Below are positions 52,164 to 60,324 of a stretch of 64,000 bases of DNA, piece by piece. A model generated the notes under the pieces. The model was given only the letters and a program-made list of their open reading frames with translations. It was not told where the DNA came from and made no database searches. The stretch comes from Natronincola ferrireducens (lineage in GTDB: Bacteria; Bacillota; Clostridia; Peptostreptococcales; Natronincolaceae). Every line of letters starts with the position of its first letter. Position 1 is the first letter of the stretch. Position numbers and translations under genes: made by a program. Where the stretch lies: assembly GCF_900100845.1 (NCBI RefSeq), contig NZ_FNFP01000001.1, forward strand, positions 62,001 to 126,000. Reading direction: 5' to 3'.

Positions 52164-52763
52164 TTATAAAGAGGACAAAATCCCCGTCAAGATACCCCGG
52201 ATAGCCGCCAACTCCCGTAGGATAGGTTCGATATCCCTTTGGGTGACGGGATAAAAATAAGGGGTTTTTTCCTCCTGGAGATATTCCTCCCCACCGTGGG
52301 TTTCTTTATATAACTTGCTACAAATAACTGCTTGGTTATAGCGTTTTTTCAGGGTGTCACCGTTGTTTAGGCTATAGACAATACGATTGTTTTCAAGATG
52401 AAGGGCTGCCTGGGGGTAGTCCATTTTTTTAAGGGCAAAATAATTGATATAGCCAATGGAGGAATCATTTTTAATCTTAGGGGTACGGGTTTTAATAGGG
52501 AACAGTAGAAGGCTAGAACTAAGGGGTAGGGGGGTATAATATCTACAGTTCAAAAGCTGCTGCTGCTTTTTTCTGATGAGTCTAAGATGTAGAGAATAAT
52601 AGCTACAGATGGACTTAAGGACGGATTCTATGGATTGGGGAAGAAGAACTTCTCCACCATTGGCTGTTATGATTTGGGTAACATTCCCTAGATCCTTTTC
52701 ATACAGAGGTAAAACACAAAGGATTTTTTCTTTATTTTCCAACAGGCTTTCTATGGACTTCAA
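52164..52763 (-). CDS. ComK-like protein (competence regulator family)
   Basis: A 199-residue cytoplasmic protein that I align by eye with Bacillus ComK over most of its length. Shared landmarks, in order: a hydrophobic strand before VLP (ILCVLPLYE), a basic segment SVLKSICSYYSLHLRLIRKK, LLLFPIKTRTPK matching the ComK IFLFPTLSSTRP stretch, IGYINYFALKKMDYP, NGDTLKKRYNQAVICSKL and a final helix EPILRELAAIR. ComK activates DNA-uptake genes by binding K-boxes. Homologues in Clostridia are divergent and poorly known, so the function is an inference. A LexA-type box sits in its promoter at 52848. Its 3' end faces the transporter terminator. Confidence 0.62.
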   Translation of the reverse strand: MKSIESLLENKEKILCVLPLYEKDLGNVTQIITANGGEVLLPQSIESVLKSICSYYSLHLRLIRKKQQQLLNCRYYTPLPLSSSLLLFPIKTRTPKIKNDSSIGYINYFALKKMDYPQAALHLENNRIVYSLNNGDTLKKRYNQAVICSKLYKETHGGEEYLQEEKTPYFYPVTQRDIEPILRELAAIRGILTGILSSL

Positions 52764-52833
52764 CTACTATCAACTCCTATTTTTTATACTTTTTTCCAAT
52801 CCTAGGACCACCTTAGTAGCGGTGAATGATTTT

Positions 52834-52839
52834 ATTATA
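52834..52839 (-). promoter_or_regulatory. -10 element of the ComK-like gene
   Basis: On the minus strand it reads TATAAT. The transcript would start near 52827, giving a leader of about 64 bases. The -35 region (TAGAAC, 17 bases upstream) is weak, as in promoters that depend on a regulator or are tightly repressed. Confidence 0.55.
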
Positions 52840-52847
52840 GCACATGC

Positions 52848-52861
52848 CGAACAAATGTTCT
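52848..52861 (-). promoter_or_regulatory. LexA/DinR-type SOS box
   Basis: CGAACAAATGTTCT matches the Gram-positive SOS box CGAACRNRYGTTYC at 13 of 14 positions. GAAC-4-GTTC is a perfect palindrome. It lies between the -35 and -10 of the ComK-like gene, a usual place for a repressor. The rest of 52764-53080 has no gene that I can support. Confidence 0.6.
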
Positions 52862-53080
52862 ATACCTTCTTCAAAAATTTGCCGAATTTTTCATCAAATT
52901 ATGACAAAGTCCTGATAGACTTTAACCTATATCAGGGGTATAGAAACTATACTTTACTACAAAAGGTGTCGATGATATACTATATATGTTAACAATGATT
53001 TAAATCTGTGGAAATAAAATAGAAAATTATCATAGACGATGGGTAAAATTAAGGTTTTTAAGGATGAGGGGTTCGATAGG

Positions 53081-53542
53081 ATGGAAAAGTCTACGAAGGA
53101 AAACCTAGAGATAAAGGAAATGATAGAAGCTTTAGAAACCTCCCTTCACCAGGTAGCGGAGGCAGAAGGTCTACAGGGAGAGATCCATAGGGCCTATAGG
53201 GTGCCGTATCCCATCCCTATAAAGTATAATGTATTGGTAGGATTTATACTCTACATGCTCTACAGAAATGGGCTAGCCCTAGGGGGATGGTTGTTGTTAG
53301 GGTGGTTTGGATGGCAGATCTGTGTCAATGTTGTCTATTTTATGTTGCAGCTATACAGAAAAATGCCGGAAATTGCAAGATGGAAGGATAAGGTTAATAC
53401 CAACATTGAGGAACTGGAAAAGACCTGTATTGTCCCTCAAAAGTATTGGTACTCCAGTGCCCTACAGCACTTTATCAAATACTTGAAATCTGGAAGGGCT
53501 AAAACCATTCAGCAGTGTATAGAAATCTATGAGGAAGACTAG
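53081..53542 (+). CDS. Small membrane protein at the head of the VTC-CotH operon
   Basis: An unrecognised 153-residue protein. A charged N-terminal stretch (KSTKENLEIKEMIEALETSL) is followed by two membrane helices (about 60-105: YNVLVGFILYMLYRNGLALG and WLLLGWFGWQICVNVVYFML) and a helical cytoplasmic tail. I chose the ATG at 53081 because GAGGGG ends 9 bases upstream; the ATG at 53039 has no ribosome binding site. It lies 25 bases before the VTC gene. It may be a membrane partner for VTC and DUF4956. Confidence 0.7.
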   Translation: MEKSTKENLEIKEMIEALETSLHQVAEAEGLQGEIHRAYRVPYPIPIKYNVLVGFILYMLYRNGLALGGWLLLGWFGWQICVNVVYFMLQLYRKMPEIARWKDKVNTNIEELEKTCIVPQKYWYSSALQHFIKYLKSGRAKTIQQCIEIYEED

Positions 53543-53567
53543 TAATAGTTAGGAGGGGGGCTTAAGG

Positions 53568-54308
53568 ATGGCCCAAGAAGTATTTAATCGATACGAATTA
53601 AAGTATTTGATTCACCAAGATATCTACAGACGATTGTTAGAGGCTTTAAAACCCCACATTTCCATGGATGTCCATGGGGATAAGGAGGGATATTATACCA
53701 TATCCAATATCTACTATGATACAGAGGACAATCTTTTTCATCGGGAAAAAATGTTGGGGCAGCCCTTCCGTCAAAAGCTTCGATTAAGGGTATATAATGA
53801 AGCAACCTTAGATGATTGGTCTTTTTTTGAAATCAAACAAAAACATAAGGGGGTTGTCAACAAAAGGCGGACCCTCATCAAATTGAAGGATGCCTATCGC
53901 TTTTTAAGCCAAAAGGAGACCTTGAAGGCTTCCCTTGACTTTGAGGTTTCTAACCATCAAATATTAAAGGAGATAGACTTTTTAAAGAACTTTTATCAGT
54001 TGAAGCCAAAGATGGTCCTTTGCTATGAACGTCAAGCCTTTCAAGCCATAGAAAACAGCGATATCCGTATTACCTTTGATAAAAATTTGAGAAAGCGGGA
54101 ATACAACTATCGTTTAGAAAATGGAAGTGATGGAGAATTATTTATGGATTCAGATGTTTTTGTGTTGGAGGTAAAGCTAAGGGAAAGAATGCCCCTATGG
54201 CTTGCTAGAATTTTAAGTGAGTATCGCTGTGCTATGCAAAGCTTCTCAAAGTACTCCAACAGCCATAGTAACAAAGAAATAGTTGTACCAGAAAAGCATA
54301 TTATTTAG
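53568..54308 (+). CDS. VTC-domain protein (polyphosphate polymerase-like)
   Basis: A 246-residue soluble protein with the tunnel-forming VTC fold. Basic and acidic residues match the family: NRYELKYLI, the QKLRLRVYN strand, the EIKQKHKGVVNKRR segment, and RITFDKNLRKRE, ending VLEVKLRERMPLW. In yeast the VTC4 core polymerises phosphate from ATP into polyphosphate; whether bacterial VTC proteins do the same is uncertain. AGGAGGGGGG lies before the ATG. It is followed 12 bases later by DUF4956, then CotH. Together with a Ppx/GppA gene at 15339 a polyphosphate theme is possible. Confidence 0.88.
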   Translation: MAQEVFNRYELKYLIHQDIYRRLLEALKPHISMDVHGDKEGYYTISNIYYDTEDNLFHREKMLGQPFRQKLRLRVYNEATLDDWSFFEIKQKHKGVVNKRRTLIKLKDAYRFLSQKETLKASLDFEVSNHQILKEIDFLKNFYQLKPKMVLCYERQAFQAIENSDIRITFDKNLRKREYNYRLENGSDGELFMDSDVFVLEVKLRERMPLWLARILSEYRCAMQSFSKYSNSHSNKEIVVPEKHII

Positions 54309-54320
54309 GGGGAATTAGTA

Positions 54321-55013
54321 GTGATAGATACGATAAACGACATATTTATGTGGAATGAACTAGGAACAATAACCACCTTGAAGGAGGTTGTTGTCACCAT
54401 TTTTATTAGTTTTCTTTTAGGATTAATCATTTCCTACACCTATATTAAGACCTATAGGGGAAGATATTATTCCCAAACCTTTGCCCAAACCCTAATTATT
54501 GTTGGGGTAGTTATTTCCATCATTATCGTGGCCATCGGCAGCAACATTGCTAGAGCCTTTAGTTTGGCAGGGGCTTTGTCCATCATACGTTTTAGAAGCA
54601 CCATAGGAGATCCTAGGGATATTGCCTTTATCTTCTTTGTATTGGGGGCAGGACTGGCGGCAGGGGCAGGATTATTTTTACCGGCTGCTGTGTTTGTTAT
54701 GATTTTAAGTGGACTGATTTATGGACTTTATTATATTAATTATGGCTCCAAGAGGGGCAAGGAAAAAACCTTGAAAATTACTGTCCCAGAAAACCTGAAT
54801 TTCGAGGGCTTATTTGATGATGTGTTACAATCCCATCTAGAAGCCTATTCTTTGCTGAGTGTTAGGACAACCAATCTTGGTACGATGTTTGAGCTGGTAT
54901 ATTCTATCCGAACCAGTGATACCGTCTCTGAAAAGGCTTTAATCGATGATATCCGTGCTAGAAATGGGAATTTAAATGTTACTATTCTATTGGATCAACA
55001 GCTGATGGATTAA
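54321..55013 (+). CDS. DUF4956 membrane protein
   Basis: A 230-residue protein with four membrane helices followed by a cytoplasmic domain. The family core is GSNIARAFSLAGALSIIRFR, then STIGDPRDIAFIFFVLGAG, which is highly conserved. The C-terminal 90 residues look like a small alpha/beta domain (KTLKITVPENLNFEGLFDDV). GTG is the start, with GGGGG nine bases upstream. DUF4956 genes are regularly paired with VTC and CotH genes, and a membrane channel or anchor for VTC is a reasonable guess. Confidence 0.9.
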   Translation: MIDTINDIFMWNELGTITTLKEVVVTIFISFLLGLIISYTYIKTYRGRYYSQTFAQTLIIVGVVISIIIVAIGSNIARAFSLAGALSIIRFRSTIGDPRDIAFIFFVLGAGLAAGAGLFLPAAVFVMILSGLIYGLYYINYGSKRGKEKTLKITVPENLNFEGLFDDVLQSHLEAYSLLSVRTTNLGTMFELVYSIRTSDTVSEKALIDDIRARNGNLNVTILLDQQLMD

Positions 55014-55027
55014 CGGAGGTTTATAAA

Positions 55028-56992
55028 GTGAGGAAAAGATCAAGTGTAGCAATCCTTATAGGAATGATGATTGTTTTGCTCATCATGATTGCTGTAGTAA
55101 CAAAGGTTGAAAACACACGGAAATCCACCATATTTTTATCCCCCCAATTTTCCCGAGGGGGAGGATTTTATGATGAAGAATTTTATTTAAGACTGTTTAC
55201 CTATGATAAAAATGACGTTATCTATTATACATTAGATGGTTCCTCACCGGACCCCATCCAAAATCCCCACAACACCTATATCTATGGGGAAAGAATTCCC
55301 ATAAGAAGCAGGAAAGGGGATGCCAACATTTTATCCAATATCCCCACCACCGTTTATAATCCTAGGAATACATGGAAGCCTCCTATGGAGGAGGTTTTTA
55401 AAGCCACTGTCGTAAGGGCAGCGGCCTATAGGAATGGAGAAGCTATTGGTGATATCGTTACCCATACCTATTGGGTGGATGAGGATATAGGGGATAGATA
55501 TACCTTTCCCGTCATCTCTATTGTCACCGATAGGGAAAATTTCTTTGATGAAGAAAAGGGGATTTATGTTCCAGGCAGCCTTTACGATGAAGGGGCAAAT
55601 CCCCCCTATATCACTGGCAATTACTTTCAACAGGGGGCTGAATGGGAAAGGATAGCTTCTATGGAGTTTTATGAGCCCCATGGAGAATTGGGCTTTTCCC
55701 AAAGGGTTGGGGTAAGGATTCATGGTGGGTCCTCCCGGCTGGAGCCTCAAAAAACCCTCAGACTCTATACTAGAAGGGAATATGGAGAAAACGCCATCTC
55801 CTATAAACTATTTCCCGACAGTGACATAGAGGAATATAAACGACTTCTTCTAAGGAATTCCGGTAATGAATGGGGCAATACCATGTTTTTGGATGCCTTG
55901 GCCCAAGGAATTATTAAGGATATGAATTTTGAAACCCAAGCCTACCGCCCCGCCGTTGTTTTTATTAATGGTGAATATTGGGGTATCCACAATATACGGG
56001 AACGGTACGATGATTGGTATTTTGAAATTAAATATGGTATAGCTAGGGAAGATGTGGTGATCCTTGAATTCCAGTGGTCGGTAGATACTGGGGTGGAGGG
56101 GGATGAAGCCCACTTTGTGGACATGCTGACATTTATGGAGGAAAATGATATGAATCTTCCAGAGAATTATCAGCAGGCCCACACCATGATGGATGTAGAT
56201 AATTTTATAGATTATCAGGTGGCTCAAATATTTTTTGCCAACATCGATTGGCCCCAAACCAATGTCTATTATTGGCGAAAACGGACGGAGGCCTACGATC
56301 CCACCGCCCCCTATGGTCATGATGGCAGGTGGCGATGGATGGTGTTTGACTTAGATGCCTCCTTTGGATTTTGGGGAACCAATTATGACACTAGATCCCT
56401 AGAGATGGCCTCTGATCCAGACTATAATCATAACGGTATATGGGGAGGCAGGGATTGGTCCTGGAGTACCCTGTTATTTCGATTGCTTTTAGAAAATCAG
56501 GATTTTCAGCATCAATTCATCAATACCTTTGCTGACCATCTAAATACCACCTTCCAGAAGGAAAGGGTTTTAAAGGCGATTGATGAAATGCAGTTCATCT
56601 ATGAACCAGAGATAGGGGAGCATATAAAGCGATGGGGCTATCCCTCCTCTATAGAGGAATGGTATGAAAATGTAGAGGGGCTTAGGAATTTTGCTAGAAA
56701 ACGTCCAGAATATGTTCGTCTTCATATTATGGAAAAGTTTAATTTAGAGGAAATGGCCACAGTAACCATCGATGCCCCTGAAGGCTGGGAGGGGACTGTA
56801 AAGGTCAACAATATCTCTATAGATGCTTCTCAGCTACCCTGGCGGGGCACCTACTTCCATGGAGTACCCATCACCATAACAGCCATCCCCCAGGAAGGAA
56901 CTACCTTTAGGGGATGGGGGGGAGATAGGTCAGGTGATGACTCCACCTTAACAGTAGATCCTAAAGGAAGTATGGAATTTCGAATAAAATGA
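55028..56992 (+). CDS. CotH-family protein kinase, exported
   Basis: A 654-residue protein with an N-terminal signal anchor (VAILIGMMIVLLIMIAVV). An early chitobiase-C-terminal-like domain (IYYTLDGSSPDP) is followed by the CotH kinase core. Its landmarks are VGVRIHGGSSRLEPQKTLRL, RLLLRNSGNEWGNTMFLD, FINGEYWGIHNIRERYD and WMVFDLDASFGF. An InlB-type repeat (FRGWGGDRSGDD) ends the protein. In Bacillus CotH phosphorylates spore-coat proteins CotB and CotG; CotH homologues outside spores are common and act on unknown substrates. It closes the VTC-DUF4956-CotH operon. The location suggests extracytoplasmic work. AACGGAGG precedes the GTG start. Confidence 0.9.
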   Translation: MRKRSSVAILIGMMIVLLIMIAVVTKVENTRKSTIFLSPQFSRGGGFYDEEFYLRLFTYDKNDVIYYTLDGSSPDPIQNPHNTYIYGERIPIRSRKGDANILSNIPTTVYNPRNTWKPPMEEVFKATVVRAAAYRNGEAIGDIVTHTYWVDEDIGDRYTFPVISIVTDRENFFDEEKGIYVPGSLYDEGANPPYITGNYFQQGAEWERIASMEFYEPHGELGFSQRVGVRIHGGSSRLEPQKTLRLYTRREYGENAISYKLFPDSDIEEYKRLLLRNSGNEWGNTMFLDALAQGIIKDMNFETQAYRPAVVFINGEYWGIHNIRERYDDWYFEIKYGIAREDVVILEFQWSVDTGVEGDEAHFVDMLTFMEENDMNLPENYQQAHTMMDVDNFIDYQVAQIFFANIDWPQTNVYYWRKRTEAYDPTAPYGHDGRWRWMVFDLDASFGFWGTNYDTRSLEMASDPDYNHNGIWGGRDWSWSTLLFRLLLENQDFQHQFINTFADHLNTTFQKERVLKAIDEMQFIYEPEIGEHIKRWGYPSSIEEWYENVEGLRNFARKRPEYVRLHIMEKFNLEEMATVTIDAPEGWEGTVKVNNISIDASQLPWRGTYFHGVPITITAIPQEGTTFRGWGGDRSGDDSTLTVDPKGSMEFRIK

Positions 56993-56995
56993 TTA

Positions 56996-57045
56996 AAAGC
57001 CAAGTAGACCTATCCATAGGATAGGGAGCTACTTGGCTTTTTAAA
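56996..57045 (+). terminator. Terminator after the CotH gene
   Basis: AAAAGCCAAGTAG and CTACTTGGCTTTTT form a long stem with an inner CCTATCC/GGATAGG stem, followed by TTTAAATT. Confidence 0.9.
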
Positions 57046-57090
57046 TTCAAATAGTAACAGTGATAATACAATAAAATTCTTTCATTGCTA

Positions 57091-57119
57091 TTGACAAAGG
57101 AGGGGATAAGGTTTAAAAT
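57091..57119 (+). promoter_or_regulatory. Promoter of the histidine operon
   Basis: TTGACA (57091-57096) and TAAAAT (57114-57119) are separated by 17 bases. The start of transcription is expected near 57126, 13 bases before the palindrome. Confidence 0.8.
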
Positions 57120-57138
57120 AGTGGCCATATACTTTTAT

Positions 57139-57172
57139 ACTTTAACACTTTAATTAATTAAAGTGTTAAAGT
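57139..57172 (+). promoter_or_regulatory. 34-base perfect palindrome, probable operator of the his operon
   Basis: The left half is CTTTAACACTTTAATT (57140-57155) and the right half is its exact complement, extending to 34 bases in total. It lies between promoter and hisZ start, so a repressor bound here would block transcription. No T-box motif was seen. As RNA it would fold into an AU-rich hairpin just before the ribosome binding site. Confidence 0.7.
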
Positions 57173-57191
57173 GACAGGGGGGGAGAATTCA

Positions 57192-58400
57192 TTGAAATCA
57201 AGAAAAGTATTGGTGCCGGAGGGGGTACAGGATCTGCTGATTGATGACTGTATTTATCGTAGGCACATTGAAAATATATTGATGGAGAACTTTTTTAGGG
57301 CGGGCTATATGGAGGTCAGCACCCCCACCCTAGAATATTATGATCTTTTTAGCAAGGATTATCTTACCCACAATGGGGATAAAATGTTTAAATTGATCGA
57401 CACCAATGGAGGAATTTTAGTACTAAGACCCGACTGCACCATTCCCATAGCCAGAATGGTGGCCACCAAAATGAAGGACTTTGTCTACCCACTGAAGCTC
57501 TGTTACGTGGAAAATGTATTTCGGATTGATGAAGAACAGGCGGGTAAGAAGAGGGAATTCCGACAGGCGGGGGTGGAGCTCTTTGGGGTGGACTCCTATA
57601 GGGGAGATGGAGAAGTTATCATTACAGCCATAGAGAGTCTAAGGAGTCTTGGGCTGGAGAACTTCCAAATCGATATAGGCCAGATAAAACTGCTAAAGGG
57701 TATTTTAGAAACCCACCAACTGGCGCCAAAAGAAAAGGAAGCCATCCTCCACCATATGGAAAACAAAAGCTTTATTGAGGTGGATAGATTGGTGGAGACC
57801 CTTGCCATCGATGGGGCTACCCAACAGGTGTTGAGGGCCCTTCCTAGACTCTTTGGAGAACCCCAGGAGGTACTAAGGGAGGCAAAGGATCTACCTTTAA
57901 CAGAAGCTATGCTGGAGGCAGTCCATGGGGTGGAGAAGGTTTGTAGAATGATAGAGGACTATGGATTAGGTCAATACATATCCCTGGATTTAGGCATGGT
58001 CACCAGCATGAAGTACTATAGTGGCATTATCTTTAAAGGATTTACTAGGGATTTAGGAGCTGTTCTCCTCAGTGGGGGACGGTATGACAGATTGATGGAG
58101 GACTTTGGTATGGAATGTCCCTCCACAGGCTTTGCCTTTATCATCAACAAGATCACCAAGGCCCTAAAAATCCAAGAAAATCTAAACATAAAGAAAACAA
58201 AACATATCCTCCTATTGCTAGAGGAGGAGGGCAATGAAAGAGTAGCTAATGAAGTTGAAAGACTTCGGCTGGAGGGGAATATAGTGGAGATAGGTCTTCT
58301 AATGGATAAAAAAGCCCTAGAGGTCTATAGGGAACGAAGGAAAATAGATGAAGTAATGGAGATAGATAAAGAAGGGGAGCTGAAGCTGTGGAAACCATAA
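57192..58400 (+). CDS. hisZ: HisZ, regulatory subunit of ATP phosphoribosyltransferase
   Basis: A 402-residue class II tRNA-synthetase-like protein without aminoacylation activity that binds the short HisG and gives it activity and histidine feedback. VPEGVQDLLIDDC, VLRPDCTIPIARM, the LKLCYVENVFRID stretch and SGGRYDRLMEDFG are typical of HisZ. I chose the TTG at 57192 because GGGGGGAG lies 6 bases upstream; the GTG at 57171 is inside the palindrome and has no ribosome binding site. It is the first gene of the operon and overlaps hisG by 13 bases. Confidence 0.92.
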   Translation: MKSRKVLVPEGVQDLLIDDCIYRRHIENILMENFFRAGYMEVSTPTLEYYDLFSKDYLTHNGDKMFKLIDTNGGILVLRPDCTIPIARMVATKMKDFVYPLKLCYVENVFRIDEEQAGKKREFRQAGVELFGVDSYRGDGEVIITAIESLRSLGLENFQIDIGQIKLLKGILETHQLAPKEKEAILHHMENKSFIEVDRLVETLAIDGATQQVLRALPRLFGEPQEVLREAKDLPLTEAMLEAVHGVEKVCRMIEDYGLGQYISLDLGMVTSMKYYSGIIFKGFTRDLGAVLLSGGRYDRLMEDFGMECPSTGFAFIINKITKALKIQENLNIKKTKHILLLLEEEGNERVANEVERLRLEGNIVEIGLLMDKKALEVYRERRKIDEVMEIDKEGELKLWKP

Positions 58401-59011
58401 AAATTGCTATTGCCAAGGGACGATTGGCAAAGCATAGTATAGGGCTTTTGGAGGAGATAGGTATAGATTGTAGGATTTTAAAGGAAGACAGTAGAAAGCT
58501 GGTATTCCATCTTTCTAGCCATCAGCTAGAGGTTATCCTCCTAAAGGCAGTAGATGTCCCCACCTATGTGGAGCATGGGGTGGTGGATATGGGGATTGTA
58601 GGCAAGGATGTATTGATGGAGCAGGAAAAACCCCTCTATGAGGTGATGGACTTGAAATTTGGAGGATGTAGGTTTTCTATAGCAGGCAGACTAGGGGATG
58701 GATTGGGGAAAAAACATCTTAGGGTAGCCACCAAATACCCCAATGTAGCCAGGAAACACTTCGCCAGCAAGGGTCAATCTGTGGAGATTATTCGACAGGA
58801 GGGTTCGGTGGAGCTGGCCCCCATAATGGGGCTATCGGATATTATTCTAGATATTGTAGAGACGGGAAAGACCTTGAAGGAAAATGGACTGGTGATACTG
58901 GAGGATGTGGCCCATCTCAGTGCCCGACTGGTATTGAACAAGGTGAGCTACAAGACAAAGAAAAAGGAGATCTCCACCATAATAGAGGCTATGGGAGAAA
59001 AGGTGAATTAG
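58388..59011 (+). CDS. hisG: ATP phosphoribosyltransferase, short form
   Basis: It joins ATP and PRPP, the first step of histidine synthesis. The 207 residues mark it as the short HisG that lacks the C-terminal regulatory domain and needs HisZ. IAIAKGRLAKHSI, VDMGIVGKDVLME and RVATKYPNVARKHF are present, as is the PRPP loop DIVETGKTLKENGL. The start is a GTG with GGGGAG seven bases upstream, overlapping the end of hisZ, which fits coupled synthesis of the two subunits. Confidence 0.96.
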   Translation: METIKIAIAKGRLAKHSIGLLEEIGIDCRILKEDSRKLVFHLSSHQLEVILLKAVDVPTYVEHGVVDMGIVGKDVLMEQEKPLYEVMDLKFGGCRFSIAGRLGDGLGKKHLRVATKYPNVARKHFASKGQSVEIIRQEGSVELAPIMGLSDIILDIVETGKTLKENGLVILEDVAHLSARLVLNKVSYKTKKKEISTIIEAMGEKVN

Positions 59012-59022
59012 GGGGCGATGGG

Positions 59023-60324
59023 ATGATGGACATAATTAAATTGCAGGGAAAAGAAAATCAAAGCTTTTTTAAGGAACTAAAGAAGAGGACCACTGTGGAT
59101 TTTAAAGACTACGAAAAACCAGTGGAGGAAATACTGGAGGCTGTAAAAACTCAAGGGGATGCAGGTCTATTGGAGTATACCCAAAGATTTGATGGGATAG
59201 ATCTAAAGGAAAGGGGCCTGAGGGTAAGGGAAGAAGAGTTTGATGAGGCCTATAATCTGGTGGAGGAGGATTTTATTCAAGCCTTAAGGAGAGCTATTGA
59301 CAACATAAGAAGCTATCATGAGAGACAAAGGCAGAACTCTTGGTTCACCACCTCTGAAGGAATTTTTCTAGGACAGAAAGTAACCCCTATAGCCAGGGTA
59401 GGAATCTATGTCCCGGGGGGAACGGCGGCCTATCCCTCCTCTGTTTTAATGAATACCATTCCAGCCCAAGTGGCGGGGGTAAAGGGGATTGTCATGGTGA
59501 CACCCCCCGATAGGGAAGGAAAGGTTTCTCCGGGGGTACTGGTGGCGGCTAAGGAACTGGGGGTCAAGGAGGTCTATAGAGTCGGTGGAGCCCAAGCAGT
59601 GGCGGCCCTAGCCTTTGGGACGGAATCCATAAAAAGGGTTGATAAAATCGTAGGACCCGGCAACATCTATGTAGCCACCGCCAAAAGAGCAGTCTATGGC
59701 TACGTAGATATCGATATGATTGCAGGACCCAGTGAGGTTTTGGTAATAGCCGATGAAACCGCCAACCCCAAATTTGTGGCGGCGGATTTACTGTCCCAGG
59801 CGGAGCATGATGAGATGGCTTCAGCCCTCCTGATCACCACCAGTGAAAAGCTGGGGATGGAGGTCAGGGAAGAGCTTATCCGACAGACGCAACAGCTGGA
59901 AAGACGGGATATCATAGAAAAGTCCTTAAGAAACTACGGGAAAATCATGGTGGTGGAGGACTTGAAGATAGGGGTAGCCCTTGCCAATGAAATCGCCCCA
60001 GAGCATTTGGAGCTATGTGTAGAAAAGCCCTTTGAACTGTTGGATGCCGTAGAAAATGCAGGGGCCATATTTCTGGGGCACTACACTCCAGAGCCTCTTG
60101 GGGACTACTTTGCAGGACCTAACCATGTGTTGCCCACCAGTGGTACAGCCAAGTTTTATTCTCCCCTATCAGTGGAGGACTTTATAAAGAAATCCAGTGT
60201 CATCTACTACAGTCAAGAGGCCTTGAGACAGGTGAAGGAGGATGTGATGACATTGGCAGCGGAGGAGGGCTTAACCGCCCATAAAAATTCTATAAAAGTG
60301 AGGTATGAAGATGATGATAAATAG
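59023..60324 (+). CDS. hisD: Histidinol dehydrogenase
   Basis: It oxidises histidinol to histidine in two NAD-dependent steps, the last of the pathway. The 433 residues match HisD. GPGNIYVATAKRAVYGYVDI then DMIAGPSEVLV is the family signature, and the zinc/catalytic stretch LLSQAEHDEMASA, the Glu-His pair in IAPEHLELCVE and GPNHVLPTSGTAKF are present. GGGGGCGATGGG precedes the ATG, 11 bases after hisG. It overlaps hisC by 20 bases. Confidence 0.97.
   Translation: MMDIIKLQGKENQSFFKELKKRTTVDFKDYEKPVEEILEAVKTQGDAGLLEYTQRFDGIDLKERGLRVREEEFDEAYNLVEEDFIQALRRAIDNIRSYHERQRQNSWFTTSEGIFLGQKVTPIARVGIYVPGGTAAYPSSVLMNTIPAQVAGVKGIVMVTPPDREGKVSPGVLVAAKELGVKEVYRVGGAQAVAALAFGTESIKRVDKIVGPGNIYVATAKRAVYGYVDIDMIAGPSEVLVIADETANPKFVAADLLSQAEHDEMASALLITTSEKLGMEVREELIRQTQQLERRDIIEKSLRNYGKIMVVEDLKIGVALANEIAPEHLELCVEKPFELLDAVENAGAIFLGHYTPEPLGDYFAGPNHVLPTSGTAKFYSPLSVEDFIKKSSVIYYSQEALRQVKEDVMTLAAEEGLTAHKNSIKVRYEDDDK

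Noticed and set aside
52609-52992. Plus-strand frame opposite the ComK-like gene
   Set aside because: It overlaps the ComK-like start and promoter and has no family resemblance or ribosome binding site.
56993-57191. T-box or histidine attenuator before hisZ
   Set aside because: No T-box GGUGG-type motif or histidine-rich leader peptide was seen; only promoter, palindrome and ribosome binding site.
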